Source: Pseudoips prasinana (taxonomy: Eukaryota; Arthropoda; Insecta; Lepidoptera; Nolidae). From it: DNA of 64,000 nt. The notes beneath the pieces were generated by a model. It did not search any database, was not told the origin of the DNA, and worked only from the letters and a program-made list of their open reading frames with translations. Both the position numbers and the translations under genes were made by a program. Below, in pieces: positions 33,601 to 44,149 of this stretch; position 1 is the stretch's first letter; the number at the start of each line of letters is the position of its first letter. Location of the stretch: positions 31,269,934-31,333,933 of the forward strand of contig OX621252.1 in assembly GCA_951640165.1 (NCBI GenBank), written 5' to 3'.

Positions 33601-34689
33601 TATTTTATTGCATTACCGCCCCTTTTCCCCATGCCAAAGGCCTCTGGCAACCTTAATCATACCCAGGGTCATAACATCAAGATAAAAGTAGGTCAAGGTT
33701 GATGAGCAGCATCACTGAAGAAGTACTTCCTTAAATGCTCACAATTAAACTGCCAGTAAAAAAAATATTATTTGTAACCCACTCTGAAAATCTTAAAAAC
33801 TCCCAGGACACAACAGCTGTCCAAAAACATTTTTCCCTAATTAGGCTTAACATTATTGTCATAAAAAGTCACGAATTTTGTTTATAAAAAACACAGCACT
33901 AAAACGGAGTTTATTCCTCTACTTTTTAATGTTGCAGAGGGTTGAAAGGGGCTGTCTCGACAAGGAAATTGGAAGAGCCTCGCATTTGAGTCTCATAGTG
34001 TGACAAAGTGTCGTGTGCTGATTGAGACTTTCTCTGTAACGCGGTAAAAACACGTGGGAATTTTAATAGCTGTTAAATATTTAGAAATGGCAATTGTCAC
34101 TGATTTAATCATATTTGAAAACCCTCAAAACTTGTATAAAGATATTTTTCTTAAATATCATCGTGAGCATTCAACTTACGGTAAGCACGCACATTTACGG
34201 TACGCATATTTCTAAAAGTTCATGCCTTAGGCATTAGCAAGCACGTATTTTGCTCTCAGCGCATTAAACCTTCTTCAAAAACCTACATGATTTCAAAGCA
34301 TTGGTTATATATTTGAGTCAGTGCCATTGGCTTTATGTATTTCAATCATACTCTAAAAACGACTTTACTTAGAAATAGATAAAGCAATAGAACTAAATTC
34401 AACATTTAATTGGTTTCTTCTGAGTATTAAAATAATTCAGTTAATTTATTTCCAGCGAGATGTTTGCTGATTTAATTACGCGATTAACATTAAGATGGAT
34501 TAAACCAAGCTTTTATTAACTCTTTGATAGTTTGCTTTTAACACTTAATTTAATTTATTTTGATGTTCATTTATGAAAGTAATATTCTTGATTTACCTTT
34601 TCATTTCGAGCTTTTAAATGAGTTGAGTATTTATATTTCAATGGTTGTGTTATATTGTGAGATTCACATTAAAATAATATATTATTCAT
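33601..34689. other. unassigned sequence
   Basis: AT-rich, no frame above 60 codons and no repeat partner noticed. Confidence 0.4.
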
Positions 34690-34699
34690 ATTAAAATAA

Positions 34700-34771
34700 T
34701 CTTGTGGAGATCTTTAGGGGAAGCCTTTGTGCAGCAGTGGTTGACTTTCGACTGATATGATGATTATGATG
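34700..34771 (+). mobile_element. very short RTE LINE copy
   Basis: 72 bp. CTTGTGGAGATCTTTAGGGG and GCAGCAGTGGTTGACTTTCG are followed by a GATGATTATGATG tail. ATTAAAATAA is repeated at 34690-34699 and 34772-34781. Confidence 0.8.
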
Positions 34772-34781
34772 ATTAAAATAA

Positions 34782-35097
34782 AAGTATAAAGTTTTCTGTA
34801 TACAAAGTATTTTTTAGAGATCGCTGTATGAATACAATTAACAATATCGTATTTATTACAAATAGTCATTTTAAATAACAATTCATCGAATATAAACTGA
34901 ATTTGAAATATCCTATCATACGTGTTTGAGTACTATTGAGCTTACAAAATTAGGTACCTCTAAATTAATATTAATGACTTTGTTGAATCCAAAATTCTGA
35001 GAAATATTTGCCAATGTATTAGGAAAACTTCGTCAAACTATATTATTTATATAAATATATTGTATTCATTAACTATATTTTCCTAAAAAGAAGAAGG
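34782..35097. other. unassigned sequence
   Basis: AT-rich, nothing recognised. Confidence 0.4.
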
Positions 35098-35238
35098 TAG
35101 AGACGCCATCACATCCAGCTCCCCCAATCTGTCAAATTTCTTTTAAAGATTTTCAATTTTATTACAAAAGCATAAGGTTCATTTTCAATTGGGGAAATTT
35201 GACAGATTGGGGTAGCTTGATGTGTTGGCGTCTGTACA
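35098..35238. mobile_element. MITE family M3, copy 1
   Basis: AGAGACGCCATCACATCCAG at the left and TGATGTGTTGGCGTCTGTAC at the right form long imperfect inverted repeats (about 45 bp, including CAATCTGTCAAATTTC and its complement). The centre reads AAGCATAAGGTTCATTTTCA. Other copies are at 53010-53150 (same orientation) and 63119-63256 (opposite). Confidence 0.85.
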
Positions 35239-36060
35239 TTTGAAGTATTCTTATAATGTTATGATTTATGCAGACAATCTCAATTAACAACATTTTTTCT
35301 TACATACTTTTACCAACCCAAAAAATCCCATTCACAGGTATAATCCCAATTCCCACCGTAACTCAAGGGCATACTACACACCAGTACACGCCATACTCTA
35401 ATGTCATTCCCGTACATTTATAACAATATTTTGTTCTCTTCCTTTCAGTAACTCGACCCTTTATTTAGAGGAAATTACCCTGACCGTGTGTTGTATATAC
35501 ATTTGTATAATACTACCTACGTGACTTGAAGGTTGTTAAGTGTGGGGCGATCGTCAATTATTTTAAATATTACCTCCTGTGACATTCTGTGTATTATTTT
35601 TTCTTATTTAATGTGGTAATTGAAGGTATTATGATAAGGTAGAGACATAATTAATGTAATCTATCGTTTTCGAGAGTAGGACCGAGAATGCGACGCAGCC
35701 ATCAGCTCCTTTATCCTCTATAGCTCTTTGTTTGCATTCGTATCGATGAAATGCCCTCTCCGATCTACAGTCAGACGAGAGGCCCTCGTCTTCAGGGATT
35801 AACGTAGAGCGATAGTTGCGCAAAAAGTCCCTGAAATGTGAAATTTGAGTCTCAAATGCCCCCGTTAGTAAATGCCCTGGGTCGAGGTTCAAACCCCAAA
35901 CCAGGTGCCCTCTGTCGTTGTCATTGTCATGTCGTTTACGGATAGTCTATGGTGCTGTTACTGCTTCTTCGGACTACATAGACAAGTGGACTTCAAACTG
36001 CTAATTAAATAAGGCTATAAACTAAGTAACCCGCGCCAGAGGGGAATCAAACCTTGACTC
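35239..36060. other. unassigned sequence, one B-box-like motif
   Basis: GGTTCAAACCCC at about 35886 resembles a tRNA B box with no A box in a normal position. An 87-codon - frame (35629-35892) is unrecognised. Confidence 0.35.
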
Positions 36061-36340
36061 AATGATGTAAGCCGAATGGCGCCCACTGATGGACAAAGCC
36101 ATAATCGGCACGCTTGGCGATTCCAGTATGATGGTCATAATTCACACTTTCTCGGGCAGGTATTCCCTCGGGACTAATTCTACGCACCAAAAAAGATGAT
36201 GATGATGGGATGGGGGATACGTATCCCCAGTATACAGCAAGGCAATTACAACGTAAACATGTATGAGAGGATCTCTTTTATGCAAATGTCACTCTACGTT
36301 GATTATGGATTGGAGGGGACATCAAAGATTGATGTTATGT
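36061..36340 (-). repeat. mini-RTE, degraded
   Basis: A CCACTGATGGACAAA (RTE 3' side) is fused directly to GCCATAATCGGCACGCTTGG (RTE 5' leader). TATTCCCTCGGGACTAATTC and GGGATACG follow. The fusion point is the same kind as in 207-529 and 59575-59741. Confidence 0.55.
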
Positions 36341-36837
36341 TGCTACAGTAAGTTTTCTATTATATAATAATAATAATATCCTGGGACATTATTTACACAC
36401 GGCCATCTGATCCCAAACTAAGCAGAGCTTGTACATGTGTGTGTGTACAAACCAGATAACTGATATACTACTTTTGGGTGAATTTCCCAAATGACTTATT
36501 TTTTTGTCTTCGGTGAAATTAGTATTTGAAAAAAGGAATATTGTTCTGAATTATTTTTTTTAGTATTCAATAGATAGTTATTGCGTTGTGGCAATTTACC
36601 TAGGACTATTACAAAGGTAGAAATATATACATAAACCTCTATTTTTTTCAAATCGGTGCTGTCCCTCTACTTTTTTTACAAACAAAAAGCTTATACACTA
36701 ATAAAAATAAGTAACTTAAGGATATAACTTATTCTATTTCATAGAATATTAGTTATATTATTAATATATAACATATTTTATTACATAATTAACGATTATT
36801 ATTACTGAGAGGCACAAACATACTTGTCCTGCGAAAT

Positions 36838-37425
36838 GTTCTCATATCGCTGGACAAAAGTAATTTAAACCTAACTTTACATCGACGAGTCCGACAGCGT
36901 CCCCACCCAAATTTTATTTCTCTCGTTTCTGTGTGCAAGTGCGCAGTCAAGACGGACGTGTGTAAAATCGCTGCATATTCTCGCCAATAACGTAAGTACG
37001 CCATTTCAGTTGCTCCCGGACAATTATTTTATATTATCGGTGGTTGCATTTTTCTAGTGTAATGAGTAGTTTCATTATTGTTGTTTGGTTCTAACAGAGG
37101 TAGTAAGTGAATTAGCTTCATTGACTGTTATTGAATTTATCCTAGATATTATGCATTTTTTCTAATTTTTAAAAAATTGTGTTATTTCTCACGTCGCTGT
37201 TCTCATATCGCTGTAATCGGTGGTCTTTATTACCAACGATGTGATAATTTACACCGAAATGATGAGAAAAAATCAATCGGTGTCTTATATCTAATATCGG
37301 TATTTTGATTCATGATCAACGCACAGTTTTGTCACATCGGTGGATTGCTGTATCATATCGGTAGATATTTTATCATCTCGGTGAGTCGTTTTATCATATC
37401 GGTAGATCCCGTGTCATTTCGTTAA
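36838..37425 (+). repeat. left subterminal motif array
   Basis: Copies of a motif with consensus near TATCATATCGGTGGAT. The core C of CGGT falls at 37278, 37298, (decayed) 37317, 37338, 37359, 37379, 37400 and 37420, a spacing of 19-21 bp. Further copies lie at 36848, 37038, 37209 and 37218, and two inverted copies have their core near 37238 and 37256. Repeated transposase-binding sites near ends are known in several DNA transposons. Binding here is inferred. Confidence 0.8.
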
Positions 37426-37489
37426 GTATACAAAGAAACAATGGAACATACAAACATACATCCAAACACATACATTATATACATACATA

Positions 37490-37770
37490 TACACCGTTAA
37501 ATTTCGGTCGTTTTAATCCCATGGCTGGTCGATCTGGTACATGGAACACTATCGATTTGTAGCGATAAAATAAAAAAATAAAGTACCTTTTTTTTAAACT
37601 CGTATTAATTTACGCATGTACGAAATCAATTTCTTTACGAAAAATCAGCTGAGCGAGTTCAATGACCTGTAGGTAGTAGTCGGTCGTTGCGTACTAATTA
37701 CAAATCGATAGTGTTCCATGTACCGGATAGACCCTCCACGGGATTAAAACGACCAAAATTTAACGGTGTA
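37490..37770. mobile_element. MITE with TACACCGTTAAATTT ends
   Basis: TACACCGTTAAATTTCGGTC at the left pairs with GACCAAAATTTAACGGTGTA at the right. The arms continue through CGTTTTAATCCC and ATGGAACACTATCGATTTGT for about 70 bp. It is nested within the larger transposon and absent from any coding part. Class not assigned. Confidence 0.75.
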
Positions 37771-38056
37771 TTCCTACATACATACATACATACTTACATA
37801 CATACATACTTACCTACATAGACTGCCAAAATCATTACTACGATACCACTGGGTAGTAGAAGATGTATAAATGTATCATTAGAGGAGGTCTGTATTCGGT
37901 AATGTACATCTATAGGCTGAGATGATAATGGTGAGGTGGAGCAATTGAACGCATTAAAGGTTTCTCTAGAAAATATTTTCTAGTTAATAATATAGTAAGT
38001 ACATAATAATAAATAGATAAAAATAAAACATAATAATAGCTTAATTTTGTTTAAGA

Positions 38057-40247
38057 ATGCCGAGGCCAAAATTAAAAGAGGAGGAGAAAAAAGAGAGAAA
38101 GAAGTTGCTGGAAAGAATAAGAAAAGCTAAAATAAAAAGCGATCCTGTGTTAAGAGAAGAGCATTTAAGAAAAGATAGAGAACGTTTAGCTAGACGAAAG
38201 GCAGCCGGACTTATCCCAACCCGAAGCGAAATGACTGCACATGCACGTCGCATTGCACAAAAAAAAATCGAATCAGTGCTCGTGCATATTATCAGAGGAA
38301 AAAAGCTAAGGCAAATGTGGCCCGAAACAACCAAACAAGTGTTTCAGTAACTAATAATGTAAGATTGTCGTTCAGTTTTTTGAGGATGATGACAATTCAA
38401 ATCTTTGTCCAGGTAAAAAGGATACTGTTACACAAAATGGAGTAAAAAAACAGAAAAGACTGATGAAAGACAATTAAACATTTACACAAAAAATACATGA
38501 CTTCGGGCCATCCTCCAATCAGTTATGTCAATTTTACAAGAATGAGGCCGTTTTGGGTCACACAGCCAAAATTAATCATGAGAAATACATGTCTATGTGA
38601 GAAACATGAGAACATGGACCTTCTCATAACATCCTTAAAACGAAATCGGATCATAAAAGAAAACACCGCGACTGAAGTTCTTAGTAGTATTTGCTGTGAT
38701 ATTTTTAAGTTAGAATGCATGCAGAGAACGTGTCCTACCTGTAGAAACCGTCACTTAAATTATCAGGAATTTGATAACTCCAAAGATGTTGTTTATTGGA
38801 CTTGGAAGAAGATAAAAAAAAATTACAAAAAGAATGGAGTCGATAAAACAGCCATTAATGTAGAAAAAGTAAAAACAACAGTTAAACCATTGCAACTGAT
38901 CAACATATTTGAAGAAAATCTGAAACCGTTCTTAGTACATTGCAGTAATATACGAAATCAAAGTCAAGCTTTTAAGCACTATAAACAAAACATTTCTGAA
39001 AAGGATTGTGTTGTTCACATTGACTTCAGTGAGAACTATAGCACCAAGTACGGGTCCGAAATACAATCTGTGCACTTTGGTGGCAGTCGTCAACAATTTA
39101 CATTACACACTGCTGTAATTTACTATAAAATTAAGGAAGAGAATATAAAAACTCAATGTTTCTGCACTATTAGTTCTTCACTGCGACATGATGCTGCCGC
39201 CGTTTGGGCTCATCTTGTCCCAATATTAGAAGAAATTAAAAAGGAAGTTCCAACTGTTCAGAATCTTATTATTATTTCGGATTCTCCATCAGGCCAGTAT
39301 CGGAATAATATTTTTTTTTTATATTATGTTCCAACTAAATATTTACTGCTCTTCTCTGACTAACATAATATGGAACTATAGTGAATGTGGGCATGGAAAA
39401 GGTGCGCCAGATGGAGTAGGTGGGCTACTGAAGAGAACGGCGGATCGATTTGTTGCACACGGTGGTGATATGAATAATATAGATACTTTTGTAAACTATT
39501 TAAAATCTTCTGTCCAAGGCGTGAAAATATGTACTGTAGAAGAATACTAATTTGAACACATTTCGTGGAACACTGCAAGTCAAACAAGTAGTTTGAACTA
39601 AAGAAACTAAAAATCGTATAGTTTTACGTCGTCTTTCTTATATAGAAGATGAATGTATAAAATATGTTGTTAAATGCCGACATGGCAAAAATCTAGACTT
39701 CCACAATTTGTCAACTGACCACGAAATTAAGTCTTAATCTCAGCTTGCTACTCCAAGTCATAAAAAATCCATCACTAAATCAAAAATAGATATCATTAAA
39801 ATTCGACCAGTAAAGTTAACTGACAAATTAATTTTGTTCCCACAGCCATCATATTTAAAGTATTCTACACCATCAAAGACACTAAAAATCTCGGAAAATG
39901 CGGGTCCCATATCATCCTCTTCGACAAAATTATCTAAAAATTTGGTATTGAACTATGTAGATCTTAATCAAAGTACTCCTTCCTGTTCATTTCTAGAAAA
40001 AATCGATACGAATATTTTAGTTGATTTAGAGGAGTCAAGTCAACTCGTAAATAAAGAGGATACCGTAAAAGCATCTAAGAGTGTTTCAAATCCTACCGTG
40101 GAAGACAGTGATACTGATGAAGAAATATTTAGTATAAAATCTAAAATTAAGTTTAAAAATGAGCCTCGTGAGCAAACTTCTAATACCAAACTGATATTTA
40201 ATTATAATATATTTGATGGCAGTGACACCGATGATGACTTATTTTAA
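38057..40247 (+). pseudogene. broken DDE-type transposase
   Basis: Part 1 (38057-38350, 97 codons) is a highly basic N-terminal region (KSDPVLREEHLRKDRERLARR). After a break, FFEDDDNSNLCPGKKD and then QNGVKKQKRLMKDN are readable at about 38375-38476. Part 2 (38497-39363, 288 codons) has a Cys/His cluster (CLCEKHEN, CPTCRNRH), then VVHIDFSENY (first Asp), HFGGSRQQFTLHT and IIISDSPSGQYRNN (second Asp). After a frameshift near the T run at 39309-39318, WNYSECGHGKGAPDGVGG (candidate catalytic Glu) and LKRTAD follow (to 39550). The C-terminal part (39834-40247) ends in acidic DGSDTDDDLF. I recognise the motif series from unnamed insect and fish transposase-like proteins but not its superfamily. 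At least three frame breaks make it non-functional. Motif order argues for a single ancestral gene. Confidence 0.75.
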
Positions 40248-41002
40248 TCTGGTCTGATTTGTTTTAATTAATTTATATTGTTAATTGTTGTAACCAATAA
40301 TAATAATTAAAGTATAGATATAAGTGCTGTGATTAACTATGTATACATAGTCTCTTTTGACTTAAAACTCTAATTATGGTGCAATTTTACAAATGCGGAG
40401 TACTAAGTTCTGTTGTGATTAATGTTTAACTTAAAGGCTGATTAACATAAATACCAAAATAATTTTACTGACAGATTTAATTATGTTTCATTTTACTAAA
40501 TATTTGACTAGGTGAAGAGTATTTGCTTAGTAGTATTAGCGTAAAGATTTTTACTAGATGTAAGATATAAACGATCTGTAATCTGTGATGTGTACTGAGA
40601 ACAAAGATTTAAAAAGTATTAAAGTAAGAATTAATTAAAACTGTGATTATTGTAGTGTGGTTGTGATTAATGTTAAACTTAAAAGGCTGATTAATTAGGT
40701 ATATAAAGTTCCTATTCTTATTATTGTTAAACCTAGGTTTCAATGTTTTAAGTGTACACACGGCAAAACCATTGCTTGGATCGTCCACAGTAATAAATGT
40801 GTATTGTGCAATTTTAACCTATAATACCTATAGTACCTATAGTAAATATAATAAAATAGATTTCAAAGAACTCAGTTCTCTTTGGATGTGATCTACTCAC
40901 ATAAGACCCTCAGTTCAGGTCTTCAGTTCTAAGTCACCCTAGTAAAAATATATAGGTACCTACTAACTACTCGTATTTCCTGTTTGATGTTCAAAGGTGG
41001 AT

Positions 41003-41250
41003 AGATTATCATATCGCTGGATATGTACATCATTTCGGTGGATAAACTTATCATATCGGTGTACAGAAAAAATAATCGGTGCCGGTTTATCATATCGGTG
41101 GGAACCAGAATTCAAACTGAATTTTCTCTTTCGTCTTAAATGTTACGTTGATGATATTAAATTTGGGGATATTTGATATCCTAAAGATTACATAAAACCT
41201 GAAAAATATAAAAAAATAACATAAATGAAAAAGTTCACCGATATGATAAA
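41003..41250 (+). repeat. right subterminal motif array
   Basis: Motif cores lie at 41015 (TATCATATCGCTGGAT), 41036 (CATCATTTCGGTGGAT), 41057 (TTATCATATCGGTG), 41077 (AATAATCGGTG) and 41096 (TTATCATATCGGTGGG), at 19-21-bp spacing. All have the same orientation as the left array, so the arrays are direct and not mirrored. One inverted copy (CACCGATATGATA) sits at about 41237, near the right end. Confidence 0.82.
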
Positions 41251-41539
41251 AAAAATGGCATTTGTTGAAATTCACCCTTTTCTTCTGTAAATACATACTT
41301 ATATACATAGTACACCCAGACAAACAGACATTTTCATGCACACAAATATCTGTCCTGGGTGCGAATCGAACCCACGACCTCCGGCGTGAAAAGCAAGCAT
41401 TTGCCAACCACGCCACCAGGCCCGTCAATTATTATATCTCGGTCTTGAACAGTAAATGCACTGAAATATCTAACTCTTAATAAAAGTGTTGTTTACAGAA
41501 GTAATTCACAAAATCGATTAAATAAAACTTGGCTAATAT

Positions 41540-41752
41540 ATCATAGCTAGATGCTCTTACCAGTCCGTAAGCGATCCGCGAGGTTAAGTAACTAGGCTCG
41601 CGGTCAGTGCATAGATGGGACCGCCAAACTGGTTTAATTTCTGTGCATCTCCGTGTTTTAGAAGGCACGTTAAGCTGTCGGTCCCGGTTGTAGTGGATGT
41701 CGGAGGCCTATTGGGCGGCTTAAACAACTCTGACACTAGGGTAATTATTTAT
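41540..41752 (+). repeat. repeat family F
   Basis: Contains TCTTACCAGTCCGTAAGCG, GCACGTTAAGCTGTCGGTCC and GGCGGCTTAAACAACTCTGA, in the same order as 48310-48560. Confidence 0.7.
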
Positions 41753-41754
41753 TA

Positions 41755-42525
41755 TGGCTAATTATAGACCATGGTGTGGCAAAAATTCTAACTGGATACA
41801 GTGGAGTAGTTTATTATACGGATCTTGTGGCAACAAGGAACAACTTCCGTGCGTTTAAGCGCTTTTGCCATACCTACTATTGGAACCAAATATAACAGCT
41901 CACTTAGGACCCTTAACTTGATCCGCGGTGCTTTTGCAGCAGACTTCTCTAGTTGCAAATCTCTCATTTTATGAGGCTATAGCCTCTTTACATCATTCTG
42001 TCTCCCGCTTTGCTCTGGAGGGAAGTGGAACTATTCATTTTCTAACTCCTCCTTTTTCTCTTTCTGATTAAACTCGTTGCGAGATCCAAGACAGTTAAAG
42101 TGATTCCCCGGGACATACCTGAGCTTCACCGCTCAGTGTCATTTCATTGTGTGCCACTGTTGATCCTGGCTTGCAGGAGTTGCAGTGGTGGGTAAGAGGG
42201 AGGGACTAGTCACGATTATAAAAAAAATACTGGATACAGAAATTTTAAAAGGAAGTAAATTATTTCGCTTTAAATTAGTACCTTCACCAATCTGTCTTGG
42301 CTCAACTTCCTGTTGCGAATATGAACAAATCACCCACCACATACTTTGGGAAAACGAGCATGATATTATGTTAAACAGCTGGAAAACCAGTATCTGTAGT
42401 AGTTTATTATAGAGGTCTAGTAGAAACAAGGAACAACTTCCATGCCTTTAACTGCTTTTTCCATAACTACTATTGAAATCAAGTATAACAGTTCACTTGA
42501 TAAGACCCTTAAACTATACCCTTAA
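41755..42525 (+). mobile_element. older L3 LINE fragment, interrupted by a younger L3
   Basis: The old copy is at 41755-41801 and 42229-42525. Its second part encodes LFRFKLVPSPICLG and then EYEQITHHILWENEHD. This resembles the Cys/His C-terminal end of I/R1-group LINE polymerases, and a stop follows. After the stop it matches the 3' untranslated start of the younger copy (GTAGTTTATTATA, CAAGGAACAACTTCC). This links the L3 3' region to a LINE coding sequence. Confidence 0.7.
41802..42228 (+). mobile_element. L3 LINE 3' fragment (young)
   Basis: 427 bp with a terminal A run (42220-42227). ACTGGATACAG is repeated at 41791-41801 and 42229-42239. It is very similar to 46385-46825 (TTAAGCGCTTTTGCCATACC, CATTTTATGAGGCTATAGCC, CCCCGGGACAT). 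It is 3' untranslated sequence with no frame. Confidence 0.9.
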
Positions 42526-42762
42526 TAATATCCTGGGACATTACTTACACACGGCCATGTGATCCCAAACTTAGCAGAGCTTGTACTATGGAAACCAGGT
42601 AACTGATATACTACTTTTCTTTTGTAAATACATACTTATATCGATAATTACACCCAGACTCAGGACAAACAGACATGTTCATGCGCACAAATATCTGGGT
42701 TAAAATCGAACCCGTGAAAAGCAAGCATTTTGCCAACCACGCCAACAGGCCCGTCTTTGGCT
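42526..42762 (-). repeat. SINE-B, nearly complete
   Basis: Reference copy for the family: tail (TAATATCCTGGGACATTACT), body (TTGTACTATGGAAACCAGG, TACTTTTCTTTTGTAAATAC), a damaged B-box complement (AAAATCGAACCC) and head (CCAACCACGCC). Confidence 0.8.
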
Positions 42763-42829
42763 GCTGAACCCTCTGCAATGCTCTCGTTTTATGATGCTCT
42801 AGCCTCGTTATGTTATTCTGTAGGAAATT

Positions 42830-43016
42830 GGTGACGGCTCATCCTGTGGGGGGGGGGGGGGTAGAAATCGATCCGAGGGAATATCTACCTTAGAACGGCC
42901 AGCAGCTTCCTTCTGAGTACTATGAACATCTTACTGTGATCGCCAATACATCTGCCAAGCGTGGAAATTATGCCATATCACCCCAAGTTGATTCTTGGGA
43001 GCCTTGTATTATTTCA
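42830..43016 (+). repeat. mini-RTE 5' leader fragment
   Basis: GGTGACGGCTCATCCTGTGG, a run of G at 42847-42860, ATCGATCCGAGGGAATATCT, GATCGCCAATACATCTGCCA and CCCCAAGTTGATTCTTGGG match mini-RTE sequence seen in reverse at 207-529. Confidence 0.55.
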
Positions 43017-43439
43017 GGTGAAATGATGACGTATTTATTTATATAAAGACTCTCAACAGGCTAGCAATGATTCATATAACTATTTACCAAAGTAATCAAA
43101 CTCTAGCATCCATATAAACTCGCAAAAGAGAGAACTGATTACCAAAACATCTAAACACACAATCTTAGCGTATCTCCGTTTGAGTACGAATTATTTTTCT
43201 TTGAAATGTTCATCCTTATTGTAGGCAAAAAGTTCGGAACAACTTTACAAACGGAGGGCACCGTGATATGAATAAATTAGAAAAGTTGGCCCGTTGTTTG
43301 GTACGAGAAACAGCGGTGTAGCTAGGCTGAAGTGAGATAATCTACAAACTGGTATGCATAGTATCGAAAATTTAACTTCAAAGTTTAAAACACATACATG
43401 GTGTGAACCTTGTTTCACTTAACCTTAAAAAACTTCATC
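43017..43439. other. unassigned sequence
   Basis: No frame and no repeat partner noticed. Confidence 0.4.
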
Positions 43440-43830
43440 ATTATCATTATATTGCACATATAGGGCTCTGCGAGTCCAGTATAACAACGCATGCAGGGCG
43501 ATGTTCGGACTGCCGCACTATTGCAGTGCCTCTGCCATGTTTGCAGAATAGAGCTTAGATGGGTTTTATGCCATCATAAGAAAACGATGTGCTTCAATGA
43601 TGCAACGCATGCGATCCAGTTCGAATAGCATTCTGAGTGTGTTGGGTGGTCGATGGGACTCGCCTATGTTCCGGTACTGGACATCCCTACACTGTACAGG
43701 TGGTCGTGTTCTGGGCTTGGTTTAGACTTGTGCCTTTCACATTATACTTAAATTGTTATTACTATTACTAGTTATTAATAATATGGACTGTGTCTGAATC
43801 AAATGGTTTATTATTATTATTATAGCTGGG
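43440..43830 (+). pseudogene. LINE polymerase C-terminal fragment with 3' end
   Basis: The + strand reads LRVQYNNACRAMFGLPHYCS, then MFAE, a TAG, SLDGFYAIIRKRCASMMQ, NSILSVLGGRWDSPMF and a stop near 43725. This is a C-terminal pattern I recognise from insect LINE polymerases (RVxYNNAxRxLxGLPRxCSAS). An ATT-rich tail ends near 43830. It is 5'-truncated with one nonsense codon. Confidence 0.75.
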
Positions 43831-43831
43831 C

Positions 43832-43978
43832 AAAGGCCTTCCCTAAAGATCATCGAATTGCTGGTTTTGAGGTACCCGCTTTTATTGTCTCCCAGTGGTC
43901 ATCATAAAATCAAAGTTCCACCTTGTGAGGACCTGCCCACGCTGCGTCTTCTGGTTTGTGGTAGTCACTAGACATAGG
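43832..43978 (-). repeat. decayed RTE LINE fragment
   Basis: GGGCAAAGGCCTTCCCTAAA, GATCATCGAATTGCTGG and CCCACGCTGCGTCTTCTGG match the RTE 3' region in - orientation with many changes. Older than the copies with target duplications. Confidence 0.6.
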
Positions 43979-44149
43979 ACGTAATAAAGATAATAATAGC
44001 GTAGCAAAAATTTTATTTACGTGGTATTGCAGTACAGACGGTTTTTACAACGATTATTAAATTTCTAAAAAGAAATAATAAATTGTTGATACTAAAATCC
44101 AATGATTTATAGTCTTTTTTTTCGCTTTTTATTAGGTACTTAAATGAGG

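Larger units (their letters stand above)
36476..41277 (+). mobile_element. 4.8-kb DDE DNA transposon with phased subterminal motif arrays
   Basis: The boundaries are fixed by the interrupted SINE-B and the TTTT duplication (36472-36475 and 41278-41281). The left end GGGTGAATTTCCCAAATG and right end CATTTGTTGAAATTCACCC are imperfect inverted repeats. The + strand carries a broken transposase (38057-40247). Both flanks have arrays of TATCATATCGGTGGAT-like motifs. A MITE (37490-37770) has inserted in the left non-coding part. A 4-bp target duplication occurs in the Sola superfamily among others, but I do not assign the element to a named superfamily. The coding frame is damaged, so it is probably immobile on its own. 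Confidence 0.85.
36362..41428 (-). repeat. SINE-B split by a DNA transposon
   Basis: The left part (36362-36475) has GGACATTATTTACACACGGC and ends ACTGATATACTACTTTT. The right part (41278-41428) resumes TTTTCTTCTGTAAATACATA and ends in the B-box complement GCGAATCGAACCC and head. In the uninterrupted copy at 42526-42760 these are contiguous (ATACTACTTTTCTTTTGTAA), with TTTT now doubled. Confidence 0.88.
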
